From Polymyxa betae (taxonomy: Eukaryota > Endomyxa > Phytomyxea > Plasmodiophorida > Plasmodiophoridae): a stretch of DNA of 64,000 nucleotides. The stretch lies in NCBI GenBank assembly GCA_003693705.1, contig RBZT01000435.1, positions 248,001-312,000 of the forward strand. The letters run 5' to 3'. Below, piece after piece: positions 11,499 through 22,793 of this stretch. Every line of letters begins with the position of its first letter. Within the stretch, counting starts at the first letter, position 1. The translations under genes were made by a program, and so were the position numbers. The notes below the pieces were generated by a model, which was not told where the DNA came from, made no database searches, and saw only the letters and a list, made by a program, of their open reading frames with translations.

Positions 11499-11838
11499 AT
11501 GGTAAAGAACGACGAGAAAAAATCCCCTACCAAAACTAAGAAGGCTAAAGGAGCCGGTAAAAAAGAAAAGAAGGCGGGACCAAAACGGGCCGTCAGTGCC
11601 TATATTTATTTCGTGAAAGCTAACCGAGAGAAAGTTCAAGCTGAGTACACCGATGCTTCATTCTCAGAGCTGGGAAAGATTCTTGGAAAGAAATGGAAGG
11701 AGCTAACTGATAAAGAGAAGACTCCATATGAAAAGCAAGCAGCAGCCGACAAGGCTCGCTATGAGAAAGAGAAGGTAACTTTCGTTTTCAAATTGATCTG
11801 GATTTGCCTCTGACAGATTTTTCTAGGCCGAAGCATAA
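11499..11838 (+). CDS. Single HMG-box protein (HMGB/Nhp6-like)
   Basis: Small chromatin architectural protein of 95 residues. Exons 11499-11774 and 11827-11838; the intron is 52 nt, with the last exon adding only AEA and the stop. A lysine-rich N-terminus (about residues 1-27, KSPTKTKKAKGAGKKEKK) precedes one HMG box: GPKRAVSAYIYFVKANREKV, FSELGKILGKKWKELTDKEK and PYEKQAAADKARYEKEK. One box with a basic N-terminus and no acidic tail is the fungal Nhp6 arrangement; it also resembles the second box of animal HMGB or SSRP1. Function in bending DNA is from the family. Confidence 0.93.
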
Positions 11839-11979
11839 TTCTATTGACCAAGTCATTTATCTTATAATAAATCACTGATTCGAAGTGGATTTGCACTTCA
11901 CCTGGATTCAGATTACTGGTTTATTTTTTAGATTATGGCTTGTCTAGTTGTCCTTGATAGATCTAAGTTATATTGCATT

Positions 11980-12810
11980 CTATGTATATAAGGCCGACAT
12001 TCGAGCTAGTAGATGTCCTTTAATTGCGGCTAGACGGAACAAACGATTAGCTTCATCTTTGTCTTTAGGAAGACCTAATCCCTCTTCCCAGCATCGAGCA
12101 AGTTCGAATTGTGCACCTGGGTGGTCTTGACTGGCTGCCAGCCTAAACATTCTAACAGCATGATCTAGATCTTTGGGGATATGCTCGCCCAGCTCGAAAG
12201 CGATTCCCATCTTATGCTGAGCATCAGCTAATCCTTGAGCAGCAGCTTCTCTCCACCATCTAATTGCCAATATGGGATCTCGTTCAATACCTGCGCCCTT
12301 TTCATAACATCGACCGAGTTCATACTGAGATCGAGCATGGCCAGCTTCTGCCGCCGATTTCCATAATTGTGCTGCCGCCCTCATGTCGTGCTTTACTCCA
12401 TGACCCTTTTCAAAACATAGACCAAGACTGTACTGCGAATGTGGACAGCCTTGCTGTGCTAGTCTTTGCCAACAATTTACCACGTCTTCGATCTCAACAT
12501 GGGCCCATATCGAAGCGGCCATAGGCTCATTTGGAGTGCCAGGCGCAAAACTGGCTGTGAAAGTCTTATCATCTGACAGCCTGCGCGTCTGATTGAATCT
12601 AGAATTGCAAAAGCGTTTTCTTGAAGGCTCTTCACCCTCTATTGACCGTCGTCTGCGATACTTTTCGCAGGGCGGCACCTCGCGAGCAACGGAGTGGCCT
12701 TCAAGAACATCGATCGACGGGGCTTTCATGAGGAATATCGTCCTATTAACGGGTCGTCGTGATCGTAACAACGTACCGGGGAGCCGGCTCGAAAATATCT
12801 CGACGATCAC
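11980..12810 (-). CDS. Sel1-repeat protein
   Basis: Single-exon protein of up to 276 residues. After a basic N-terminus (cluster RRRRSIEGEEPSRKRF) there are four Sel1-like repeats: QGCPHSQYSLGLCFEKGHGV, AGHARSQYELGRCYEKGAGI, QGLADAQHKMGIAFELGEHI, DHPGAQFELARCWEEGLGL, each followed by a helix of the A-x-x-x-W/F type. Such repeats make alpha-solenoid scaffolds. No other domain and no signal peptide are seen. Start may be 12810 or the ATG at 12729 (MKAPSIDVLEG). I cannot assign an orthologue. The absence of introns is unusual among its neighbours. Confidence 0.82.
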   Translation of the reverse strand: MIVEIFSSRLPGTLLRSRRPVNRTIFLMKAPSIDVLEGHSVAREVPPCEKYRRRRSIEGEEPSRKRFCNSRFNQTRRLSDDKTFTASFAPGTPNEPMAASIWAHVEIEDVVNCWQRLAQQGCPHSQYSLGLCFEKGHGVKHDMRAAAQLWKSAAEAGHARSQYELGRCYEKGAGIERDPILAIRWWREAAAQGLADAQHKMGIAFELGEHIPKDLDHAVRMFRLAASQDHPGAQFELARCWEEGLGLPKDKDEANRLFRLAAIKGHLLARMSALYT

Positions 12811-13565
12811 GTTCTGGTACGAAACAACCGTTAGGGATGTGCAGCCAGAATCAGCAGGAGAGAGTCAGCGGACCTCTCTCGTAACAGAAGATGAAGTCAT
12901 GAACGTGGCCTACCACTCCATGTTCTAATAAGATGTCATACGCTTTCTCTGGGCTTCTTGAACTTCCTCTGAGGCCGAGTCCAACTGTCCAAGTCTGAAA
13001 GTCTCTGGAATCTGAAACTTTTGGCTCTAGCCTGTGAGAGTGACATTCATGGACGGAGCTGCCCATGCTGTTAGGATTGTCTACCAATTAGATCGTAACG
13101 GATGATGAAAGCTATCTGCCGCTCCCGGTTTGGAGAATCCAAGCGATTGCATTCCTGGGCCGAAGGATATAACCTGTTTCTAATTCCATTAACGATCACA
13201 GTCATTCATCATCTTGATGCTGCATACACTGAACAAACTAAAAAACTCGATCGTATCAGTAGCTATAACTGTTATTGATTTGAAAGGAATTGTGAGACCA
13301 AGTTTCCATTCGGGGATATCCAACCATTAATCGGGTTCTATGATGGAGACCATTGCTATTAGTGTTGCTGAGTACTTTACAATACCTACAAGCAACGGCC
13401 AAAGCTGATCTATATTGATCGTATTCTCATGAAGCAGCAGCAGACAATAGATCAGCGATGACTGGGGGAGGATGACTGCAATAGAGCACTGTTAAAACAA
13501 TCTGATGAATCATTCACAGTCATATGATATTTTCCTTCCATCAAGGTTGATTGAATCTTTATAAG
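12811..13565. other. Intergenic, about 750 nt
   Basis: Between the start of the Sel1-repeat gene and the stop of MOCS1A. A 78-codon open frame at 12851-13087 on the minus strand has no family features and overlaps the likely promoter, so I do not call it. Nothing else is visible. Confidence 0.5.
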
Positions 13566-14947
13566 TCAACCACCGATAGTGACCATTGGTCGGTTTGAAG
13601 ACCTTGCAATTTCGAGCATTTCAATACCGGCATGTCTGGCTTTCTTGGAATTCACCGATCTGCAAATCAAATCCTCGAGCTCTTCGTTGGAGCTGCCTTG
13701 TCGCATAGCATCTCTCAGACTAACTTCTTTGCTGTCGAACAGACAAACCTAGATCGTCGAACGGCGTTAGATTGAGAATGGCGCCGATTTCGGCATACCT
13801 TGAGGTTGCCATCGGCCGTCAAGCGAAGACGAGTGCAGGAATCACAGAAATGTTCACTGAATTTCTGATTAGACAAGAGCGTCCAAATTCAGCTCACGTA
13901 CCTCATCGAGCTTATAAATCCTATTCTTCCTTGAAATCCGGGGATCCTGTAAACTTTAGAAGTTTCGCTCGGTTCCGTCGGGCATTTCTGAATGTCCGGA
14001 AAACGCTGCTCGCAAAATAAGGTAAAGACGTAACCATATTGAAAACAACGTACGAGTTTGATGGATTGTAGCATATCAAAGTATGGCACAAATTTGCCTC
14101 GATCGAAATTGTTTTCTGCGAATGGCATCAGTTCAATAAAGCGAACTTCAAGGTTGCGAAATCTTGTGAATTCCACAAAAGCGGCCAATTCATCAGAGTT
14201 TACGCCTCGCATGACTACACAGTTCACTTTGACAGACTTCAAGCCGGCCTGTAAAGCGTTATCCACTGACATCATGACTTTGTCATGTCCTAAGCGCCTA
14301 GTTATCATCTGAAACCTCGACGAGTCTAAATTAGCAATGAGACTCAGTAGAGTAAACTTGGTGATAGTCTTTACCCATCGTGTCGAGGGAGATATTTACA
14401 GCATTCAGACCAACATTCGCCAACAAAGGAAGAAAACGCGAAAGCACAATCCCGTTTGTGGTCATGGCGATAGTCTTCAAGCCTTCTGGTCTCAACTGGT
14501 TTAGATTGGAGATTATATCCACGATGTCTCTATAATTTTCATTACATTTCCAGCATGAAACAAATGTATCCCCATACCTACGAAGAAGAGGCTCGCCACC
14601 ACTTAGGCGAATCTTATCGACACCTTGCTTAACAAAAATGGAAGCAATACGAAATATTTCGTCAGCGGTTAGAAGCAAGGAATTCGCGGTCAACGGAACG
14701 CCATTTTCTGGCATACAATAACGGCACCGAAGACTGCATCGCTATGAGCCTGATGAATCTCCTGACGCTTTCTAAGAAGTTGTAATACCTCGGTAAGCGA
14801 GATTCGAAGATACGAGTGGAAACGCCCAAATCTGTCTGATAAGACTGCGCCAGCTGGTCGCTCACTCGTCGCTGCATTGTTTAGTCGACGACCTGCTCTC
14901 GGCAATTGCTGTAGCAAAGATCGCTGCAGCAGCATCGGTAGAGCCAA
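13566..14947 (-). CDS. GTP 3',8-cyclase, MoaA-like, mitochondrial (MOCS1A function)
   Basis: Radical SAM enzyme starting molybdenum cofactor synthesis from GTP. From the ATG at 14947 an arginine-rich, acid-poor N-terminus of about 35 residues looks like a mitochondrial presequence. Then [16 protein letters not shown] is joined over a 47 nt intron to [16 protein letters not shown], which holds the CxxxCxxC cluster site. [14 protein letters not shown] and [25 protein letters not shown] follow. The middle has [13 protein letters not shown] and RFIELMPF. The C-terminal part has [18 protein letters not shown], an intron, then VCLF, giving the second iron-sulfur site, and the protein ends MVTIGG, the conserved Gly-Gly tail. 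All catalytic features are intact. No MoaC domain follows; MoaC is a separate gene at 3.1-3.6 kb. Confidence 0.95.
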
Positions 14948-15149
14948 GCGGCTGTAAAGTTCAAGGCTCCGAGATGATAAAAGACTTCAGATAAATTGCG
15001 GCTCGGACGTGAATGCAGGCAGTATGTTCATCCGAGATCCAGCAAATGAAAAAGGACATGTATCGGAAGTAAAATTCATTTATTTGCTGCTCTGAAATCG
15101 CTCTCCTAGCAAGTCGATTGGATCATTGAAGAAGCGATCGTCTTAAACG

Positions 15150-15743
15150 ATGTTTAAAGGCAGGCCTATGTATCAAGGGGAAACAAACCCGGTTGTGAAA
15201 GCATTGTATGCACTCTGGATTGTCAACTGGTTGCTTATCGCCGGCTTCTGCATATCAACCTGGGTTGCTGTTAGCTCTGGAGGTGTGGGCAGCGCTGGAG
15301 CATTCGTACTGATATGGATAACGTTGATGTTCATTGTCACATACCTTTGGAGTATCCTCTATATGCACGATGCCGACTGGCGAACAGGATTTTATACGGG
15401 CGCGTTCTGGGCTGCCAATATATTCCTTTTTTGCATTGCTTTGATGGAGGTAATACCTAGCTTGTAAACCTTGATCATGGAAAACGATTCTTCTCAGGTT
15501 GTTTACGCTGCGTCTCTAGCGAACACCTGGGGCCTGTCTAGTGGTCCATTCGTAGCAGTTGCCGTTTTTACTGGTCTCTTAACCGCTACTATTTTGATGT
15601 TTGCAATCAACTTATACGCGGCCCATCCCCAATTCGTCAACGAGCGACACACAGCAGGATTGAAAACAGCAAAAGTTGGCGAATACACTGGCGACGTTCG
15701 AACTACTCATCCTATGGGCACGCCAGTCGTCGGCGCTGTCTGA
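15150..15743 (+). CDS. Four-TM membrane protein, family not identified
   Basis: Two exons, 15150-15449 and 15498-15743 (48 nt intron), giving 181 residues. Four hydrophobic spans at about residues 20-45, 49-71, 82-100 and 112-135; a short polar loop between spans 2 and 3 with MHDADWRTGFYTG; a hydrophilic C-terminal tail ending VVGAV. No signal peptide. The layout recalls MARVEL-type tetraspan proteins (synaptogyrin and relatives), but I see no diagnostic motif, so this is only a topology match. It stands between MOCS1A (divergent) and the G gamma gene. Confidence 0.8.
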
Positions 15744-15998
15744 ATCATCCATCGACAACAATTAATAAAATCGCTGATTCCCGATGCATCATTTGTCTAA
15801 AGATGAGGAGAGAACTGTAAAACGACTGACTGCGACTGGATGCTGCGCTACCTCCTCTGCCCGTGTGCCTAAGTGAGAGGTACTCTCTCTGATCTCTTCA
15901 TAGAAGCAAGAGATCTCTCACCAACACGCCAGCTCGATCCGATTGTACGCCGCTGACCGGCACACATCTTAGACGACTCAGCTTCCTTTTCAGCGGCA

Positions 15999-16202
15999 AT
16001 GAGCGACGATCAGCTCGCCAAGAAGAACCTGGAGCTCGAACATTTAAGGAAGGAGGCGGACGTTCTGAAAGAGGCGATGCAGCCGGAAGCTGCCGCGTCC
16101 AAAATTGTACAGTTCATACAAAGCAAACCAGACCCGTTCCTGGAGCACGATAACGAATGGATTCGAGATCGGAATGCCGGCTGCGCTTGCGCCATCATGT
16201 AA
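15999..16202 (+). CDS. Heterotrimeric G-protein gamma subunit
   Basis: A 67-residue protein matching the whole G gamma family length. N-terminal helix KKNLELEHLRKEADVLKEAM, then AASKIVQFIQSKPDPFLEHD with the family's DPF-type loop, EWIRD, and a C-terminal CaaX box CAIM. A methionine in the last position favours farnesylation (family knowledge), and the beta subunit of that enzyme is encoded at 136-1642. A second cysteine sits two residues before the CaaX cysteine and could be palmitoylated (inference). No intron is visible within the coding part. Confidence 0.93.
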   Translation: MSDDQLAKKNLELEHLRKEADVLKEAMQPEAAASKIVQFIQSKPDPFLEHDNEWIRDRNAGCACAIM

Positions 16203-16421
16203 CAACTGCATCAACTTCTAGATCGTCTCTGCAACCGATTGCTACGTATATCGCTCTCAAGATTATTTTGACCAACATTAACCGATATTGGAACCGACGG
16301 TTCAAACACCTTAATACAAGGGTTGTATAATGTCCGATTACTTTCCCGAATTGGTCGGATGCTTTGCTGATAGAAAATAGTGAGCTAAAGAAGCTTAATC
16401 ACGAAATTATTGACTCTGGAT

Positions 16422-16452
16422 TCTGTCACATAGAATGATTCTATGTGACAGA
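16422..16452. repeat. Near-perfect palindrome, 15-bp arms
   Basis: Arms tctgtcacatagaat and attctatgtgacaga are exact inverse complements separated by a single g. It lies in the 300 nt gap between the G gamma gene and the next gene. It could be a cruciform-prone site, a protein-binding palindrome or the remnant of a small mobile element. Confidence 0.85.
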
Positions 16453-16510
16453 GAATCTATATGATGACTAACTTGGAGGTAACGCATAACACACTACGTA
16501 GTAAGCAGCA

Positions 16511-17661
16511 ATGAATGACGATAGCGGCGATGAGGCCGTGACAGCAATGGCGTCTCCAGTTGCCGACCGAACCGCTGATTACACACGCTCAGATCCTAGC
16601 AGCGAGCCCGAACTCATACAAGCTCTGCCCGAGCATCTCAAGGCCGGGCGCACCATCTATGTTCGCGGGCAACGTGCTTGCATCATCGAGGTTCTTTGGT
16701 TCTGCTTGATTGCAGGCTGAGCCGCTTATGCTGTTTAGATTGATTTCCCGAATATCTTCTGGTGTGTAGATGGCACAGAGACGGTTAAGCATCGAAATTA
16801 CGAAGTTGATCAGGAAATGTTTCAGGTTGTACAGGTGTGTAGAGATTCTTGAAAATTAAAACAACATTTAATATCTCCTGTTTAGGGCACAGAAGGTATA
16901 AAAGATATCAATAATCCCGCTCGAAGTGGTACATCGTCGAGACCTTTATTCCCTATGCCGACCGGCGGCACTGCTGATGCCTTAACATCCGACAATGCCG
17001 ATAACAGCGATGACCAGACGTCCCTCATGGATTCCCTGATGGGGCAGCTGAGCTTTAGGCCGCTTTCGGTATACTCTGAAGAGCATGGCGCTGATATCAG
17101 CTGCTTCGACACGAATGCTCGCATTCATCTTCTACATTGCTCTGCATCGCATTTTCGATTTCCCAATAAGCTAGCGTCCATATTTGTTCAAGGTTGCTCA
17201 GAATGTAATATTCAGTACAATTCTATGATTTCTAGCGTAGAGCTTTTGAAGGTCCGTCTGTGTTTGCTGGAATTTAATTTTATCTTAACTGCCTTTAGTG
17301 CTTTTCTAGCGAAATTCGCTGCACTAGCGAATGTGGCACCATTACTATAGAGTCTTGCGCTGACATAACTTTCACATTTCCAACCTCGTCCTCAGCAGTT
17401 CTTATAGTTTGCACGAACTCTCGAAATGTCCTTTTACGTGCAGATCGAGATGGCCAGATTGTTAAGGAAACGGTTATCAGCATTAAAGACCAGCAAGGCG
17501 AAGGCGAAGGCGAAGGGGAGGGCTTTTCAGAGATGGCTAATGCGGCGCCGTTGCAGCATCCTCAAATCAGGACGCTGTGGGATGGGTCATCGTTCGACAG
17601 CCAACCCATTGAGCGCGATAATGCTCACGTTTCGGGCCATATTCGCAATTTGAATGGTTAA
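16511..17661 (+). CDS. Uncharacterised multi-exon protein
   Basis: Not recognised. Exon 1 (from ATG 16511) is acidic and ends with LPEHLKAGRTIYVRGQRAC, then after a short intron IDFPNIFWCVDGTETVKHRN continues; alternating hydrophobic residues suggest a small beta-barrel (inference only). The next exon is serine/asparagine-rich, then LSFRPLSVYSEEHGADISCF. After one or two more introns the last exon has CTSECGTITIESCADITF and AVLIVCTNSRNVLLRADRDG, a glycine-glutamate repeat GEGEGEGEG coded by repeated ggcgaa near 17495-17522, and the C-terminus HVSGHIRNLNG. Intron borders in 17150-17320 are uncertain. The stop codon lies 11 nt from the stop of VPS8 on the other strand. Confidence 0.62.
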
Positions 17662-17672
17662 TACACAGTTTA

Positions 17673-20600
17673 TTATGGTAATTGAACCGGATCTGGCCTA
17701 CGAGGCCGAGATAACTGTGCAGGTCTAAAGCACAAATGACATGCATTATGAACAGCACAGGACTGATGCAAAGCATGACCGCAAACGAACAGAATATGGT
17801 CGCTGCGATCAAGCGAGCATCCACAAACTGAACATGATGCAGACGACACGATCGGCCTGGCCATCATTTTGCACATTCTGGCAACAGATAAATTATTGTC
17901 TTCTGTCATGATGGCGTTGCAAAGGCGCAACATATCAGCGTCGGAAGCAAGGGTCTCGATCAAAGACAGAATCGTTTCCCGAAATTCGACATAAACAGAA
18001 TCGCTATGATCAGATATGGTTTGCAGCAAAATTGAGCTCAACGGGACGTAGCCTCGCATAGCCGCCAGAATTCCTGAAATATTTGAGCCAACATCATGTG
18101 GATTATATGAATACTTTAAGACCTTGGATTGATTCTACAAGCGCAAATACCACTAAAGGGTCTGATTCATTGTTCCTCCTCTTAACGAAACAGTCGAGGA
18201 CCTGGAGCCATCGCCTCTCGTTTTCGGAAAACTGTGAATGACGTTGGCAGAGAGCAGAAAGGTCTGAGACCGATTGCTTCAATTCCGGAGCCGAACGAAG
18301 AAGCTCTAAGTCTGATAGTCGAATACGACGATTTCGCTCGAAATTACGTGATTGCGCTTCATTTCGTAGTGCAAGCACTAAAGGATCCAACGAATCCAAC
18401 ATGACGTTAAGAGCGCCATCAATGTCACCTGTATAAAATGAGCGTCCTTACCGATCACAAAAACTAAAGATACCAGTGCGCTCAAGTAAGAAACAAACAG
18501 CGTCGACAATCTTGAATTGCTGGCAGATGAGCAGCACACTCTCCATCTTTCGTAAATCAGACGCAAATATGCAATGAGCAAATTATTCTTACAGAGTACT
18601 CGTAATGCGACTTGATGTAGGGCAGGACTTGTTTAGGGTCGAAATTTGCGAGAAGTTGGATAAAGGTTTCGTTGATTTCAGGAGAAGCTTCGAACTCTGG
18701 AATCTCTAGCAGTCCTTGTAGAAACGGGAACTGGAGTTCAGGGATATGACTCAAACTCTTGATTGCATCATGAACTTTATCAGGATAGAGCTCCATCATT
18801 AACGCTGCCTAAAGACGCATATTAGTGAGCATCAACACGGATAGTATAACCCACCGTATGCGCTCCATCGACAGCAACTAATGGCTTAATTCGAGCCAAA
18901 ATCTGTTCGCGCAATGAGCTTGCATTTGCTTCCCGCAATGACGAAAACAGGTATTCGAAAACGGACGGATCCGGCTCAGGGCATGCTAAAAACGCATCCA
19001 AACTGCTGATGACATCACCCGACATTTTGTACAGGTCAATAGTCAACAAGCGATACTCGACAGTACGAGCCGCTACTATCATCAGCGACAGCACTTCGCG
19101 ATCAGGAGGCAGACGAATAAGAATTGTTCTAAGAACGGCCTCCTGATCTCTAGCTGACAGCAGCTGAAATATAACCAGTCGTAGGAACAGCGGCGATACC
19201 AGAACGACACCATCTGCTAACGGTTTTGATAAGGCTCTAGTTAAAGAAGCGAGATCATCCTCAGTGAATGGGTGAAGAGGGATTGGTATAGTCCAGCCAT
19301 AGGGGCAAGTGACACAATCACGAGCGTTAACCATTGCAGATAGCAGAGCGTCAACAGCAACATCACTGGTGATACCGAATTGCGCTGGCTTCTCAGTCTT
19401 GCTGATCAGTCCAGCGAGGACGGATTGTTTAGAGGTTGAAGGTCGCCCCGACGTAGCCCAGATGTCCAGTAGCAACATATCGCCGATTGCTGGAATGAGT
19501 TCGGAAGCATGACGACTCAACAAACGACGTAAAACGGGGGAATCCGAGCTTAGCAGGTATGTTAGAACGTCCTGCTTATCTTCAACGGTTGATGACAGAG
19601 CGAGATAACGTTTTATGTGGCGAACAGCATGATATTCAGCCGGATTGCCTTCTTCGATTGAAGACAACAAGTCTCGGACGGGTATAGAGGGTGCCAATTG
19701 GGTTCGCTGACACAATGAGAAGAGAGCAGACCACATTCGGTTCTGAACGCAAATCGGTCGCAGCTTATCGATATCAGTGGGCTCTAGGACCGAAAGGCAG
19801 CGTTCCAGCCGGGGCGAGTCCCGAAACGCGGAAACACATTCGGTAACGACTCGAAGAGGAACACGACGAACGTCGCTGCTGGTCTCTACGGCATCCAGAA
19901 CGGCGTTTAAGAAGCTGGTGAGATGGCTGGCCGAATGCTTGAACACATCGTCGAACAGGAATTCGACATTGTTGAAACTGATGCAATAGTAAAAGACATT
20001 GGCATAAACGGCCTCCATATCGGAGCCCGAATTTGCCTTCAAGTAGGACAGAATCAGCGTTCGAAGACGAGATGTTAACAGGCTGCGTTCTTCAATATGG
20101 TCTTCGGCCTAAGCAGAGTATTTAATCATCATAGAGCAAACATAGAGATCATTAACCTGGTATAAATCAAGTGCCAGCGATAGTGCTTCTAGCCAACGCC
20201 CTGATTCAGTTAGAGAGCGAATCCGGTAAAGCGGATTCAGCATCGCGATTTGATACAGTGCGCCATTGGCGGCCAGCATCACCAGCGATGCATTCGGTAC
20301 CAGCTGGATCCTGAAACAGCTTAGCGTTGCAATCGCAATCATGCATGTTTGGGTTACGCGTGATCTGAGCTCAAGACTGATTGCAGCGTTGACGGATGGT
20401 TGTACTTGTCGTGGGTGGCGACGGCGACTCCAGCGATGCTCATCGTCTGCAGCTTGGTCATAGACTTTACATCAAGAGCGACCAGTTTGTTTTCGCTGAT
20501 AAAAGCGACGCAGGAAATGTTGACAATCGCAACGAACGCCAACGGAGATTTCGACAGCGATATTTTTTGCAGCTGCATTAACTGGCGATCGCGAATCTGG

Positions 20601-21712
20601 AAGGTCACAATAGCGCCCTGCTGTTCGACAGCCAATATCTGTTCGTATTGGACACCCCAGGCTATGCAGGAGCACATTGATGGAAGTGGAAGACGGCTGA
20701 GCTGAGTTGGTCGTGTCCCGGTTAATTCATAAACTGTGAGATCTTTGAAACATGCTACAAAGGCGCACAGGTTGCCTGCAACTGCAGCGCTTGTGATCTG
20801 ACCCAGATCGCGCTGAATAGGCGCCTTGGATACAGACCAGCCAATGATGTGTTTGTTAAAGAATGTGAGCATTGCAACCCCCTGAGAAACAATGTTCGTT
20901 TGGCAAAGAAACACACTTTTTCTATAAGTGAAAAGCAGGTTAAGGCTCTGGCCAAAGATTGAAAAGCGGAAACAAAATTCAAGCAAGAAATGAAAACAGT
21001 CATTACCTTAACATCAACAGAAACGGCGGAAATGCTGGTGCAGGGCACAGCTCTTAACGAGGTGATGGGATTCACGTGCATTCCCGTCACTGATTTCACC
21101 GTTGCTTTGGAGACGACATCCCACCTAAGGATCCGGGTATAAACAGATAGAACATTATGGTGCAGTTGATCATTGAAAAAGATATAACGAAACTTCATTC
21201 GGGCTTACAGAACGAGAGTCCCATTCTCGTGACCAACAACAAGATGTGACCCAGAACCTGTTATGTCGGCTGCAGAAACAGCACCATATCGGCCTGCGAA
21301 AACTAAGGCGCCGGCTTCGGTATAAGTTTCGAAACATTACGAGACTGATCGTTATCAAATAGCATTGCAGCCGGAACTCCAGCAAGCGGCGACATGACGA
21401 CGCTGCCGCTGGTCGTCCCGATGGCGACATATCGAGCTTGTAGAGCAATACAGGTAGGTTTTCCATGTTGTGCTGGTAAGATCGGAGGCAATCGAATCAG
21501 AGCCGAGAATAAATCAGCAGAAGCCGAAGGGCGCTCATCGTTCTAGGCTAGCGTCAGCATCCTACTCGGCAAACGACATCGCCCGGCATTACATCGGCTT
21601 GCTTCAGTCGATAGAGCTGCAATTCACTAGGGCGTAAGGGACGCTCCGCATCTTCTGGTCGGGGACTGGGCTCGGAATCAGGCCGGATGTCGTCTGTCTC
21701 GAGATGGCTCAT
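17673..21712 (-). CDS. VPS8: VPS8, CORVET complex subunit
   Basis: Endosomal tethering subunit. About ten exons. N-terminus from the ATG at 21712 is acidic, then GKPTCIALQARYVAIGTTSG starts a beta-propeller that continues to about 20.3 kb. LTESGRWLEALSLALDLYQ marks the start of the clathrin-repeat-like alpha-solenoid, as in VPS8 (RGRWREALSLA in human). A long exon 18822-20042 covers the solenoid; NETFIQLLANFDPKQVLPYI matches the region before the C-terminus. The last exon has a RING-type zinc finger: CSVCGCSLDRSDHILFVCGH, ALHQSC and CHLC. The protein is about 1,150-1,200 residues, a little shorter than the human one. The first intron can be read as about 50 nt (gtaatg...cctag). Confidence 0.88.
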
Positions 21713-22142
21713 GAACGAACATTAAATCCGTCGTCTGGGGCCGCATCCTCTTAGCTCGTCCTATCGATCCATTATGTCACGTTGCCATCATTGTTACGGT
21801 CACGTTCAGTCTGGCCATGATTTCCTGTCATTATCAAAAATGCTTTCTAGTTAGATATTCTCGCATCTCCCCTCATAACAGTGTTCGAGCCCGCAGGAAA
21901 GTTTTGCCTCTATAATTGTGTCTTTGCTTAAGTTTTATTCAAGTACAGCAAAGAAAAAAAAATTGGCCAAACTCATGGGCCAAGCGAATGGGATTCGACA
22001 ATAAGGCTTTCTTTATGTAAACCAACACCATTTTGAGCCCAACAGGTCGAGATCTGGAAACAAAAAGTTGTGGGTGATTAGAGAAACCCCATCAAGTCAT
22101 TTGATTGTATCTGTATTAGAAAGTCGAAGTTATTCTTTGCAT
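21713..22142. other. Intergenic upstream of VPS8
   Basis: About 430 nt, A/T-rich in its right half (an a-run at 21954-21962). No gene or repeat is seen. It presumably includes the VPS8 promoter. Confidence 0.5.
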
Positions 22143-22352
22143 TCAGGTGTCAGCGATTGAGCTCCATTGGCTTGGCTCTGTTGTAGAGTATCTCAACAGT
22201 AATGATTCGATGACGTCCAGCTCTTGTGCCATTTGCCGAAGTGGCTCATCCCAATAAGTACACGATCGCAGCTCATCCAGTTTATGTTGAACATGCTCGT
22301 ATAAGCGCCTGACCACGATTTTCATCAGCTTTTCTTGATCTGCTGATAACAT
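22143..22352 (-). CDS. Possible small helical protein (69 aa)
   Basis: A single open frame predicted to be mostly helical, with KIVVRRLYEHVQHKLDELRS and a leucine-rich MAQELDVIESLLLRYS. It begins with an ATG and is not overlapped by another gene. I do not recognise a family. It may be a complete small protein, one exon of a larger gene, or chance. Confidence 0.35.
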   Translation of the reverse strand: MLSADQEKLMKIVVRRLYEHVQHKLDELRSCTYWDEPLRQMAQELDVIESLLLRYSTTEPSQWSSIADT

Positions 22353-22793
22353 GATGATTCCTTGGCCAAATGAAAAACTGGTCGCTGTTCGCAGATACTG
22401 AAATCGTTGTCTCGAACTTTCTCGAATGTCATTACATTTACAAACGATAAACTCATCAAAAGCCTTTTATAAACTCAACAAAAGCCTTTACATATGGCAA
22501 AAAATTGCATCGTTCCGTTAGCGTTATTCTATCAACTGAAAATGTGTTTGCAGAAGAATTCAGCTGTAAAAAGAAAGCCTCGGTAACCGCAGATTCCTTT
22601 GCACAGGCTGTACAGGGTCGCCAACTGCCACCGCTAAACAGCATAATGCTTCTATATTATCATGACCGTTGGCTGATTACGAACACCAGAGCTTTGCTAG
22701 AAAGCTTTCGCAATGAGGGTTCGGTCCATATTCGGTGATAATCAGTCCGCGCCTGTCTTCAACCCTTTCATTCCCAATAACATTGGCTTTACT

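Noticed and set aside
21530-21560. A 23-nt first intron in VPS8
   Set aside because: A donor 27 nt earlier (gtaatg) gives the same frame with a normal 50-nt intron.
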